A stretch of DNA of 9,640 nt from Planctomycetes bacterium UBA1135 (lineage in GTDB: Bacteria > Planctomycetota > UBA1135): positions 9,219 through 18,858 of the forward strand of contig DCAK01000002.1 of the NCBI GenBank assembly GCA_002311925.1. The letters are read 5' to 3'. Positions 1-6,690 of the stretch are shown here, piece after piece. The notes beneath the pieces are model-generated. The model ran no database searches. It was not told the origin of the DNA and saw only the letters and a list, made by a program, of their open reading frames with translations. The position numbers and the translations under genes were made by a program. Position 1 is the stretch's first letter, and every line of letters starts with the position of its first letter.

Positions 1-218
1 GCATGCCCATTCTCGGCCTCTTGGTGGGAGCCGGGATTCGGGCCCTCTCGGTTCCGCCGGACAGGCTTCGGGAAGTCCATGCCTCCCTGGCCGGCCTCGA
101 CCCTGAGATTTGCCAGAATGCGGCGGAAGCAGCCTGCCACTCCGGGAATGCGAAAACCCTTGCCGCCGGCCTCCCCTCTCAATGGGGGAAGGAAACGGCC
201 GAGAGTGAATCGTCCTAG
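1..218 (+). CDS. ptsI: PTS enzyme I (phosphoenolpyruvate-protein phosphotransferase), C-terminal end, partial
   Basis: Only the last ~71 codons are present; the gene begins before the window and the reading frame is open to the first full codon at base 3. The visible piece matches the extreme C terminus of the PEP-binding TIM-barrel domain of enzyme I. A segment like PILGLLVGAGIRALSVPP corresponds to the family's 'lllGlGi.elSmsp..ip.vk', and it is followed by a helical tail. Enzyme I takes phosphate from phosphoenolpyruvate and passes it to HPr in the cytoplasm. The catalytic histidine, the PEP-loop cysteine and the HPr-binding domain all lie outside the window, so activity cannot be judged. 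The ATG at base 3 is very unlikely to be the true start. The stop TAG (216-218) overlaps the stop of the convergent thrB. A PtsP-type or other PEP-utilising enzyme is an alternative, because this end segment is shared among them. Confidence 0.72.
   Translation, partial: MPILGLLVGAGIRALSVPPDRLREVHASLAGLDPEICQNAAEAACHSGNAKTLAAGLPSQWGKETAESESS
215..218. other. Shared palindromic CTAG: overlapping stop codons of ptsI and thrB
   Basis: The four bases CTAG provide TAG for the plus-strand ptsI (216-218) and TAG for the minus-strand thrB (complement of 215-217). The two genes therefore end tail to tail with a 4-bp overlap. No room is left for a dedicated intergenic terminator, and any terminator would have to lie inside the opposing coding sequence. 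The same arrangement recurs at 5734-5737. Confidence 0.85.
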
Positions 219-1126
219 AGGAAGGTCGCCCCTTGGGCGCAGGGCCCGGTCAGGACCACCCTCCCTTCCTTTCCCCAAAGTCTGCGGACCTTTCCCTGCA
301 GGGCGGCTTCGAGACGGCGGAGGCCGCCGGTGCGGGCCAGGACCAAGATCCCCGAGCCGGCTCCGCTGAGAGTCGCGCCGAGGGCCCCCGCCTTGTTCGC
401 CGTGGCGATGATGGGTTGGGCTCCGGCGAGCAGGCGAAGGCGAGCGGGCATGTGCAGTCGGTCCGCCAATCCTTCGGCCAATAAATCCGGCGCCAGCGTC
501 TTCAGCCCTTCCAGAAGGGCGGGAACCCTTCGAGCCTGGGCAACCGCCACCTTGAAGGGAACCTTGGCTGGCAGTGCACGGCGCGACCTGGAAGTTTCGA
601 GCGAATAGGGGGGAAGAACCAGGAGAAAGCGAAGGTCGCGGTGGAGGCTCACCGGCAGGTGTTTCCATCCGCCTTCTTCCAGGGGGATGGACCAATGGGC
701 CCCGCCCAGAAGGGAAGCGGTCGCGTTTTCCGGGTGGCCTTCCAGGCCGATGGCCTCCTCCAGAAGGGCGGGGGTGTTCATGCCGCCCTCCAACAGTCGG
801 TTTCCAAGCAGGAGACCCGCCACCATCCCCGCCCCGCTGGCTCCCAAGCCCTTGCCGGGCTGGAAATCGGCGCTCACTTCGAGAATCCCGGGTGGAAGAA
901 TCTTGCCCGCCACAAGAGCCGCCCTTTTCATTCCCCGAAGGACCGGGTCCCGCCCCGTGGGCAGGGTGGATTCCGCCAAGTCTCCGCTTCTGCGCACCCG
1001 GGTCCTCGTGGAGGGGGTCCACCGCACCTCCATTTTTCGGCCCAGGGCCACTCCCAAAGCGTCGAATCCCGCCCCCAGATTGCTGGTGGAGGCCGGAACG
1101 ATGAGACGAAGAGGGCTGGGGGGCAT
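215..1126 (-). CDS. thrB: Homoserine kinase (GHMP kinase family)
   Basis: A 303-residue protein, the usual length for ThrB. It phosphorylates L-homoserine with ATP in the threonine pathway, making the substrate of threonine synthase. The N-terminal GHMP signature PASTSNLGAGFDALGVAL (residues 11-28) is diagnostic for homoserine kinase. The glycine-rich ATP loop is at about 90-100 (PGKGLGASGAG). EGHPEN (129-134) matches the family's EGHPDN, and the C-terminal GATLSGAGSG (250-259) matches motif 3. The ATP loop reads GLGASGAG where GLGSSAA is usual; the second serine is kept. The start is the ATG complementary to 1124-1126, the only ATG just before the conserved region. The frame remains open far upstream, but that stretch is antisense to fusA and shows no homology. 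No Shine-Dalgarno sequence is visible in front of the start. The gene is divergent from fusA, and no other threonine genes are in the window. Confidence 0.93.
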   Translation of the reverse strand: MPPSPLRLIVPASTSNLGAGFDALGVALGRKMEVRWTPSTRTRVRRSGDLAESTLPTGRDPVLRGMKRAALVAGKILPPGILEVSADFQPGKGLGASGAGMVAGLLLGNRLLEGGMNTPALLEEAIGLEGHPENATASLLGGAHWSIPLEEGGWKHLPVSLHRDLRFLLVLPPYSLETSRSRRALPAKVPFKVAVAQARRVPALLEGLKTLAPDLLAEGLADRLHMPARLRLLAGAQPIIATANKAGALGATLSGAGSGILVLARTGGLRRLEAALQGKVRRLWGKEGRVVLTGPCAQGATFL

Positions 1127-1157
1127 GGTGGGGCTGGCGGAAGTGCTTTTCGTCCAA

Positions 1158-1163
1158 TAGAAT
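1158..1163 (+). promoter_or_regulatory. Possible -10 element for fusA (TAGAAT)
   Basis: The 114-bp gap between the divergent starts of thrB and fusA (1127-1240) must hold control signals for both genes. TAGAAT matches five of six positions of a sigma-70 -10 box and lies about 78 bases upstream of the fusA ATG. No convincing -35 box is found 16-18 bp upstream (that region is GC-rich, around TGGCGG), and there is no extended -10 TG. One such hexamer is easily found by chance, so this is only a candidate. No clear element was found for thrB on the other strand. Confidence 0.2.
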
Positions 1164-1240
1164 GACGGGTTCCCTCGGGCGGGGAAAGACCCTTGGAACA
1201 TGAGTTCCGTTTCGGGCCCCCCGTTCGTCCGCAGTTCGCC

Positions 1241-3388
1241 ATGAATTCCACAGCATCCGCCTTGTCTGATTCCACCCCCGGTCCCGCCCTCGCACCCGCC
1301 CCTTCCGCCAAGGAGGTGGAGCGGCTTTCCAACCTGCGCAATATCGGGATCATGGCCCACATTGACGCCGGAAAGACGACCGTCACCGAGCGGATCCTCT
1401 TCCTGACCGGCAGGACCTACAACATCGGCGAGGTCCACCATGGCGAGGCGACCATGGATTACCTCGAGGACGAGCGCAAGAGGGGAATCACCATCACCTC
1501 CGCTGCCACCCAGTGCGAATGGCGGGAAACCACCATCAACCTCATCGACACCCCTGGCCACGTGGACTTCACGGTCGAAGTCGAAAGGTCCCTGCGGGTG
1601 CTCGACGGCGCCGTCGCCGTGTTCGACGGGGTCGCCGGCGTCGAAGCTCAATCCGAAACCGTATGGAGGCAGGCCGACCGTTACGGGGTTCCCCGCATCG
1701 CCCTCATCAACAAGCTCGACCGCCAGGGGGCGGATTTCGACAAGGCCTACGAATCCATCCTGCACCGGCTTCAGTGCAACGCGGTGAGGATGCAGGTTCC
1801 CATCGGGACGGAAAAGGATTTCTCCGGCGTTGTGGACCTCATCACCCGGAAGGCCTGGAAGTTCACCGAAGGGGACGGCCCCACCATCGAAGAAATGTCC
1901 ATTCCCGAGGACATGCTCGACCTGGTCGAGGAAAGACGCCAGGAGCTGATTGAAAAGGTCGTCGAAGTGGACGATGCCCTGGTGGACCGCTTCCTCGAAG
2001 GCGATGAAATCAGCGAGGACGAAATTCGCGCGGCCTGCCGGACGGCAACCCTTCTCAGGCATGCCGTTCCCGTCTTCTGTGGGTCGGCCCTCCAAGACAA
2101 GGGCGTGCACGCCCTGCTGGACGGTGTCGTTGATTTCCTGCCCTCCCCCCTGGACAAGGAAATCCTCACGGGGCTCGACCCCAAGGACGAGACCACGGAA
2201 ATCCAGCGTCAGCCCGACGCCGACGAACCCATGGCGGCCCTCTGCTTCAAGACCATCGCCGACCCCAACGGCGACCTCACCTTTCTGCGCATCTACTCGG
2301 GAACCCTGAAGAGGGGCGACCAGGTATGGAACCCTCGCACCCGCCGCAAGGAAAGGGTCGGCCGCCTGATGTTCATGCACGCCGACAAGAGGGAAGCCGC
2401 CGACGAAGTACGCGCCGGCAACATCTGCGCGGTGGTGGGCCTCAAGCAGGCCATCACCGGCGACACCGTCTGCGACCTCACCCAGCCCATCCTTCTCGAG
2501 AGCATCTCCTTTCCCGAGCCGGTCATTTCGATGTCCATCGAGCCCTCCTCCCTCGCCGACCGGGACAAGCTCACCGACCTTCTCGGCCGCATTCAGCGGG
2601 AGGACCCCTCCTTCCGGGCCGTCACCGACTCGGAAACCGAGGAACAGGTCATTTCAGGAATGGGTGAACTGCACCTCGAAATCATCACCACCCGAATGGG
2701 GCGCGACCACGGAATCGAGGTCAAGGTGGGAGCTCCTCGCGTGGCGTATCGCCAGACTCTCGCCTCCGAAAAGGACATCGAGGGCAAGCAAATCAAGCAG
2801 TCCGGCGGTTCGGGCCAGTACGCGGTGGTGAACATTCGCTTCTCACCGCTGCCCCTGGATGCCGAGGAGCCCTACGAATTCGTGGATTCAACCAAGGGTG
2901 GCGTCGTTCCTGACACCTACATTCCCGCCGTCCGCAAGGGCGTCCAGGAATCCATGAATGCCGGCGGCAAGCTGGGTTGGCCCTTCGTCGGGATTCAGGC
3001 CGAACTCCACTACGGCAAGCATCACGATGTTGATTCCAGCGAGCTCGCCTTCCAGCTGGCCGCCGAGCGGGCCTTCAGGGAGGCGGCCGATGGCAACTTC
3101 AAGTTGCTCGAACCCGTCATGCGCTTGAATGTCCAGGTGCCCGAGGAATACATCGGGGATGTCATCGGCGACCTCAACACGCGCCGGGTTTCCATCAAGG
3201 AAATCACGATGGACGGCCCCCTGCGCGAGATCGACGGCCAGGTCCCCATTGCCGAAATGTTCAAGTACGCTGGAACCCTGCGTGGGCTGACCCAGGGTCG
3301 GGGCAACTTCTCGATGGAACCCAACGGCTACCAGGTGGTGCCCGTGGCGGTGCAGGAGAATCTGGTTCGGGACCGCATGGGGGAGTAG
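1241..3388 (+). CDS. fusA: Translation elongation factor G
   Basis: A 715-residue ribosomal translocase GTPase that moves tRNA and mRNA through the ribosome and may also act in ribosome recycling. The G domain has all motifs: AHIDAGKTT (39-47), RGITI (81-85), DTPGH (103-107), NKLD (157-160) and a GSA motif at CGSALQDKG. Domain IV shows SGGSGQYAVVNIRF and the tip sequence HHDVDSSE. Domains IV/V show EEYIGDVIGDLNTRR and FKYAGTLRGLTQGRG. It differs from the common pattern in having NKLD for NKMD and GGSGQYA for GGRGQYG. The chosen start is ATG 1241, which gives a roughly 32-residue Ala/Pro/Ser-rich leader before RNIGIMAHID. A TTG at 1193 in the same frame would add 16 unconserved residues. No Shine-Dalgarno sequence is seen. 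The gene is not in an rpsL-rpsG-fusA-tuf operon, so it may be a second EF-G; it is followed after 42 bp by tex, probably on the same transcript. TetM-type ribosome protection proteins were considered but fit less well. Confidence 0.95.
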   Translation: MNSTASALSDSTPGPALAPAPSAKEVERLSNLRNIGIMAHIDAGKTTVTERILFLTGRTYNIGEVHHGEATMDYLEDERKRGITITSAATQCEWRETTINLIDTPGHVDFTVEVERSLRVLDGAVAVFDGVAGVEAQSETVWRQADRYGVPRIALINKLDRQGADFDKAYESILHRLQCNAVRMQVPIGTEKDFSGVVDLITRKAWKFTEGDGPTIEEMSIPEDMLDLVEERRQELIEKVVEVDDALVDRFLEGDEISEDEIRAACRTATLLRHAVPVFCGSALQDKGVHALLDGVVDFLPSPLDKEILTGLDPKDETTEIQRQPDADEPMAALCFKTIADPNGDLTFLRIYSGTLKRGDQVWNPRTRRKERVGRLMFMHADKREAADEVRAGNICAVVGLKQAITGDTVCDLTQPILLESISFPEPVISMSIEPSSLADRDKLTDLLGRIQREDPSFRAVTDSETEEQVISGMGELHLEIITTRMGRDHGIEVKVGAPRVAYRQTLASEKDIEGKQIKQSGGSGQYAVVNIRFSPLPLDAEEPYEFVDSTKGGVVPDTYIPAVRKGVQESMNAGGKLGWPFVGIQAELHYGKHHDVDSSELAFQLAAERAFREAADGNFKLLEPVMRLNVQVPEEYIGDVIGDLNTRRVSIKEITMDGPLREIDGQVPIAEMFKYAGTLRGLTQGRGNFSMEPNGYQVVPVAVQENLVRDRMGE

Positions 3389-3430
3389 TCGCGGACCCCG
3401 TTCTCGTGGCCCTGTTAGAATTCGAGTGGA

Positions 3431-5737
3431 ATGCCCGGTTCCGGAGAAACGCGAATTGCGAAGGCCCTTGGCCTCAAGGTGCCGGTTTACCGGCTTCTGA
3501 GCGCCACCCTCGCTGAAGGCCACGACCCTTGCTGGGTGGGGGCCGCCGACCCGCGTTTCGCCGGCCTTTTCCCCGACCCCTTCGGACTCGAACTCCTTTG
3601 CGAGCACATGGCGGCCGAAGAGGCCATCGAGCGCCGACGGGTGAACCTGGTCCGCCTACTCGAGCAGGGTGAACAGGCCGAACTCGCCCTGGAAGCCGGC
3701 CAGGCTGCCGACGAGGGCGACATCGAGGACCTCGCCCTTGCCGTGGAGCCCATGGTTCCAGGTAAGGACCACTCTCCTCCGGAAAAGGCGGAGCATGCCG
3801 CCTTCCTTGAGGGATTGAGGGGAAACCCGAAAGTCGCCCAGGCCCTCCGCTCGGTCTTCAAATCCGGGGCCATCCTGAAGGTGGAATCCGCCGATGAAAA
3901 GGAAGTTCCCGCTGGCCTTTCCGAACTGGTGGGGGAATACCCTCTTTCCTCCTTCGACCCGGGGGATTACCTGTCCATTCGGCGGGGTGAACGGGCCCAC
4001 GCTCTCAAGGTCAGCTTCCATCTTCCCCTCCCGGCCTTGAAGGAAGTCTTCGCCAAGTCGGTGGATGGATGGCCCCCCCAGGAAGAAGAGGCCTATATGA
4101 AACTCTTCCAGGCCTTCGTGGAGGGTGAGCGTCTTCCCCGACTGGTCCAGGGGGCCCGCGCGCGGCTCAAGAGGCAGGCTGAAAACATGGTTCTGCAGGC
4201 GGCGTGGGCGCACCTCGGACGCCAGGTCGACCGGGGCCCTCACAACGGCCTGGTCCTGGGTATGCACGCCCTCAACGCCCGCCAGCTCATCCTGGCCCTC
4301 CTCGACAAGCAGGGCGCCATTCTTCGCAGCGGCCGCGTCGCCCTGGACGGGGAACACCTGCTGGAGGAGGTCCAGAAATTTCTGCGCGGGGAGCAGCCAA
4401 GCCTCCTGGCTCTTCAGGGGGACGGGACCACCCGACGCAAGACCAAGGCCCTGGTCAAGGAATTGGCGAAGGGGTCCTCGGCGCGCACCGTCCTGGTTCC
4501 GGTTCCCGTGGTCCGCACCATGGACCGGGAATTGGCGCGCAAACCTACGGAGGCCCTTCTTCACCATGACGAACGTCACGCCGTCATGGTGGCGCGATTC
4601 GCCTGGCAACCCCGGGCGGCCGCCTTTCACACCCCCCATATCCTGCGGGCCATGATCCCCAAGCGCGGGGAAATCAATCCTCGCCGCCTGCAGGAATTCG
4701 AGACCACTTTTCTCCGCGCCCTTCTTGAAACCCGGGGTGTGGATGTGAACGAAGCCGACCGGGACCGCCTCGCCCTGGTGCCCGGGCTCGACCCCGAGGC
4801 CGTGGTCCGAGAAAGAGCCACCGCCCCCTTCCGCTGCCTTTCCGACTTTCAAGCCCGCATGGGCCTGCCGCTGCCCGCCTGGCGTTCGGCCTGCACCCTG
4901 GCGCGGGTGAAGGGAGGGGATGAACCCCTCGACTCCCGTCCCCTCCATCCGGCCTACTACGGGGTCTTGCGGGAGGCGATGAAGGAGGCCGACCTCGAAT
5001 GGAAGGAACTGCTGAGGAGCCCGTCCAAGGTGGAAGGCCTCCCGTGGAAGGAGATTCTGGAAACGCGAGAATGGCCGTCCGGGGTGGTTTCCACCATTCG
5101 TAGGGGTCTCTCAAAGCGGGGCCGCCGCATCGGCGCCCGCGCCCCCAAGGGGAGGAAACCTGGATTGCCCCTGGAGGGACTGGTAACCGGCTCGACCCTT
5201 CAGGGAAAGGTGACCGCCGTTACCGCTTTCGGCGCCTTCGTGGATGTGGGCCTCCGTCGCGAGGGCCTGGTGCATGTCAGCCAGATGGCCGACGATTTCG
5301 TCAAGGACCCCTCCGCGGTACTCGAGGTCGGTCAGGAGGTCCTTGTCCGGGTCCTGGAAGTGGACCTCGAAAAGCAGAGAATCCGGCTCACCATGAAATC
5401 CGAGGGCGCAGAGGAGAAATCCTCTCAACAACGGTCCTCTCGGGGCCGTGGAGGGGACTCTCGGGGAAGGGGTGGTGGCGACGACCGAGGCAGGGGGGGC
5501 GACCGAGGCCGGGGCGGTGGTCGAGGCCGGGGAGGCGACCGCGGCAAGGGTCGCGAGGGCGGTTGGGACGAGGACCCTGGAAGGAGGGGAAAGGGCGGAG
5601 GCCGCCGGCCCTCGGAGCGCGGAAGACCCCGGGAAAAGGTCGAGGAAATCGATTCCACCAATCCATTCTTCGTTTTCTTCTCCGAGCAGAAGGAGGCTGA
5701 GGGAGAGAAAGGGAAGGCGGAAGGCCCGGCCGACTAG
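3431..5737 (+). CDS. tex: Diverged Tex-family RNA-binding protein with S1 domain and RGG tail
   Basis: A 768-residue protein, close to the usual Tex length. Tex proteins bind nucleic acid and influence transcription and RNA metabolism; they are relatives of eukaryotic Spt6. The N terminus (8-105) follows the Tex helical layout. At 273-286 the YqgF-like core begins as GLVLGMHALNARQL, where canonical Tex has GLDPGLRTG, so the usual aspartate is a histidine. A helix-hairpin-helix stretch contains RGVDVNEAD (canonical VGVDLNTAS), followed by EPLDSRPLHPAYY (canonical NPLDASxVHPE). The S1 domain at about 587-657 is well conserved (VTAFGAFVDVGLRREGLVHVSQ). A low-complexity tail, 671-711, holds eleven RG dipeptides and five RGG motifs. 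It leads through a charged linker to TNPFFVFF (743-750) and an acidic/lysine end. The conserved N-terminal Tex motif PFIARYRKE is not preserved. The ATG at 3431 fits the family's N terminus, although only GTGGA precedes it. It follows fusA and shares CTAG with the convergent gene. Family assignment is firm; function is uncertain because of the divergence. Confidence 0.88.
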   Translation: MPGSGETRIAKALGLKVPVYRLLSATLAEGHDPCWVGAADPRFAGLFPDPFGLELLCEHMAAEEAIERRRVNLVRLLEQGEQAELALEAGQAADEGDIEDLALAVEPMVPGKDHSPPEKAEHAAFLEGLRGNPKVAQALRSVFKSGAILKVESADEKEVPAGLSELVGEYPLSSFDPGDYLSIRRGERAHALKVSFHLPLPALKEVFAKSVDGWPPQEEEAYMKLFQAFVEGERLPRLVQGARARLKRQAENMVLQAAWAHLGRQVDRGPHNGLVLGMHALNARQLILALLDKQGAILRSGRVALDGEHLLEEVQKFLRGEQPSLLALQGDGTTRRKTKALVKELAKGSSARTVLVPVPVVRTMDRELARKPTEALLHHDERHAVMVARFAWQPRAAAFHTPHILRAMIPKRGEINPRRLQEFETTFLRALLETRGVDVNEADRDRLALVPGLDPEAVVRERATAPFRCLSDFQARMGLPLPAWRSACTLARVKGGDEPLDSRPLHPAYYGVLREAMKEADLEWKELLRSPSKVEGLPWKEILETREWPSGVVSTIRRGLSKRGRRIGARAPKGRKPGLPLEGLVTGSTLQGKVTAVTAFGAFVDVGLRREGLVHVSQMADDFVKDPSAVLEVGQEVLVRVLEVDLEKQRIRLTMKSEGAEEKSSQQRSSRGRGGDSRGRGGGDDRGRGGDRGRGGGRGRGGDRGKGREGGWDEDPGRRGKGGGRRPSERGRPREKVEEIDSTNPFFVFFSEQKEAEGEKGKAEGPAD
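5441..5563 (+). repeat. RGG-coding low-complexity repeat inside tex
   Basis: About 120 bp of imperfect repeats built on CGN-GGN-CGN-GGN-GGN-GAC units, encoding tex residues 671-711 (RGRGGD, RGRGGG, DRGRGGD and similar). The coding strand is very rich in G runs. Unit spacing varies, so it looks like an expanded low-complexity coding stretch and not an array of exact repeats. Confidence 0.8.
5442..5472 (+). other. Potential G-quadruplex on the tex coding strand
   Basis: Four GGGG runs at 5442-5445, 5453-5456, 5463-5466 and 5469-5472 are separated by loops of 7, 6 and 2 bases, which satisfies the usual G-quadruplex pattern with four-G tracts. It is on the sense strand and so is also in the mRNA. 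Arginine-glycine codons (CGG, GGG) make G runs likely by default, so functional relevance is unproven. Confidence 0.45.
5734..5737. other. Shared palindromic CTAG: overlapping stop codons of tex and the RNase HII-like gene
   Basis: TAG at 5735-5737 ends tex on the plus strand. The complement of 5734-5736 is also TAG and ends the minus-strand RNase HII-like gene. As at 215-218, convergent genes overlap by 4 bp with no intergenic space for a terminator. Confidence 0.85.
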
Positions 5738-6690
5738 CGGTTCCGCTTCACGGCCCCGGGGTCGACTCCGATTCCAACCAGGGAATCCAGCGTGTCGGCC
5801 AGCCATCGCCTGCCGTCGGTGGCGTAACCCTTCGTCGGCCTGAGCCCGGGGATTCGGCCTCCGAACCAGTCATTGAAGAGGTCCATCATGCGCTCCCGGG
5901 TCTGCTTGGCAGCGAGGGAAGCCAGGGCCGTGGGGAAATGATTGGAGTCGGCGTCCTTGCCGAAACGGATTTCCACCACGCGAGCTTCGAATTCCAGCGA
6001 GTAGGCCGACCCCCCTGAGGATTCTCCATGGGAGGTGACGGCCGCGGCACCGAGGTCGGCCAGGAGCTTGCGGGCGTAACGGCGTCTTCCTCCGTGGCGG
6101 TCGAGTTCGACTCTCAGGGGGGCGTCCCCTGTGGTTTCGAGGATGTGCTTGAGGACCTCCAGCGTGACTTTCCAGAGGGCTTCGCCCTTGCCGCCCGTGG
6201 ATTGGAGAAGGCCGTTCCACTCGACCGCCGGCACTGCCCGCGCCCCGAAACTGGCGAGGGTGCATCCCCCATGGGAGAGGCTCCTTCCGATGGCGGCGGC
6301 ATCCAGGCGGGTCCTGCCGTCATCCGCGCCCGGGCACAGGGGAACCTCCATGTTGAAAAACCAGGGGGCCCGATTGCAGAAGCGCGGGTCGAGGGCGGGG
6401 GGCGACGCAACCCAGCTTTCGAGGCATGCGCGCCGAGGTTCAGCGACTCGGCGGAAGGCCGCGACCGCCCTCTCGAGGCGTTGGCGGCCGAGGGGTCCGG
6501 AATGGACCCTCTTGGAATCGTCCACCCTGAGGCGTGGGTCCTTGCGGTTCGGTTTCCGCGCCACCGGGTCCTTCAGGGTTTCCCAAAGGTCGGTTCCCGG
6601 ATGGGGGACGCGAAAGAGGCTCCAACCCACCGACAACGGACCGACGAAGGGGCCGTAGCCCGCTTCATCGATTCCGGCGAGAAAGGCCAT
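5734..6690 (-). CDS. RNase HII-like ribonuclease with variant GYG motif
   Basis: A 318-residue protein of the RNase H fold, related to RNase HII, which cleaves RNA in RNA-DNA hybrids and removes misincorporated ribonucleotides. Visible motifs in order: GIDEAGYGPFVGPL (6-19; metal-binding D8 and E9), VDDSKR (56-61), VELDRHGG (194-201; likely third acidic residue D197), DADSNHFP plus ASLAAKQTRER (246-267; likely fourth acidic residue D248), and TKGYATDGRRW (286-296; canonical KGYGTxxH). All four metal-binding acids therefore appear present. Two things differ from standard RNase HII: the GRG substrate-recognition motif is GYG, and the protein is about 100 residues longer, mainly by insertions between motifs. 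The start is the ATG complementary to 6688-6690, which overlaps the lgt stop as TAATG, so translation is probably coupled to lgt. The frame continues further upstream, but that part is antisense or shadow of lgt. It could be a distinct RNase HII-related family with a different substrate. Confidence 0.78.
   Translation of the reverse strand: MAFLAGIDEAGYGPFVGPLSVGWSLFRVPHPGTDLWETLKDPVARKPNRKDPRLRVDDSKRVHSGPLGRQRLERAVAAFRRVAEPRRACLESWVASPPALDPRFCNRAPWFFNMEVPLCPGADDGRTRLDAAAIGRSLSHGGCTLASFGARAVPAVEWNGLLQSTGGKGEALWKVTLEVLKHILETTGDAPLRVELDRHGGRRRYARKLLADLGAAAVTSHGESSGGSAYSLEFEARVVEIRFGKDADSNHFPTALASLAAKQTRERMMDLFNDWFGGRIPGLRPTKGYATDGRRWLADTLDSLVGIGVDPGAVKRNR

Noticed and set aside
574..1165. Several plus-strand open frames of 150-176 codons opposite thrB
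   Set aside because: They are compositionally biased, overlap each other in different frames, and lie antisense to the conserved homoserine kinase.
1193..1240. Alternative TTG start for fusA
   Set aside because: The added residues are not EF-G-like, TTG is a rare start, and an ATG lies in frame at 1241.
1127..2380. Long open minus-strand frame continuing upstream of thrB, antisense to fusA
   Set aside because: It is antisense to a clearly conserved EF-G gene, has no recognisable domain, and reflects third-position GC bias. The homoserine kinase homology begins at the ATG at 1126.
3389..3430. Terminator between fusA and tex
   Set aside because: No inverted repeat followed by a T-run is visible in these 42 bp; cotranscription is more likely.
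3656..4948. 430-codon minus-strand open frame inside tex
   Set aside because: Its sequence shows no known motif and is fully antisense to the conserved Tex reading frame; open antisense frames of this size are normal at this GC content.
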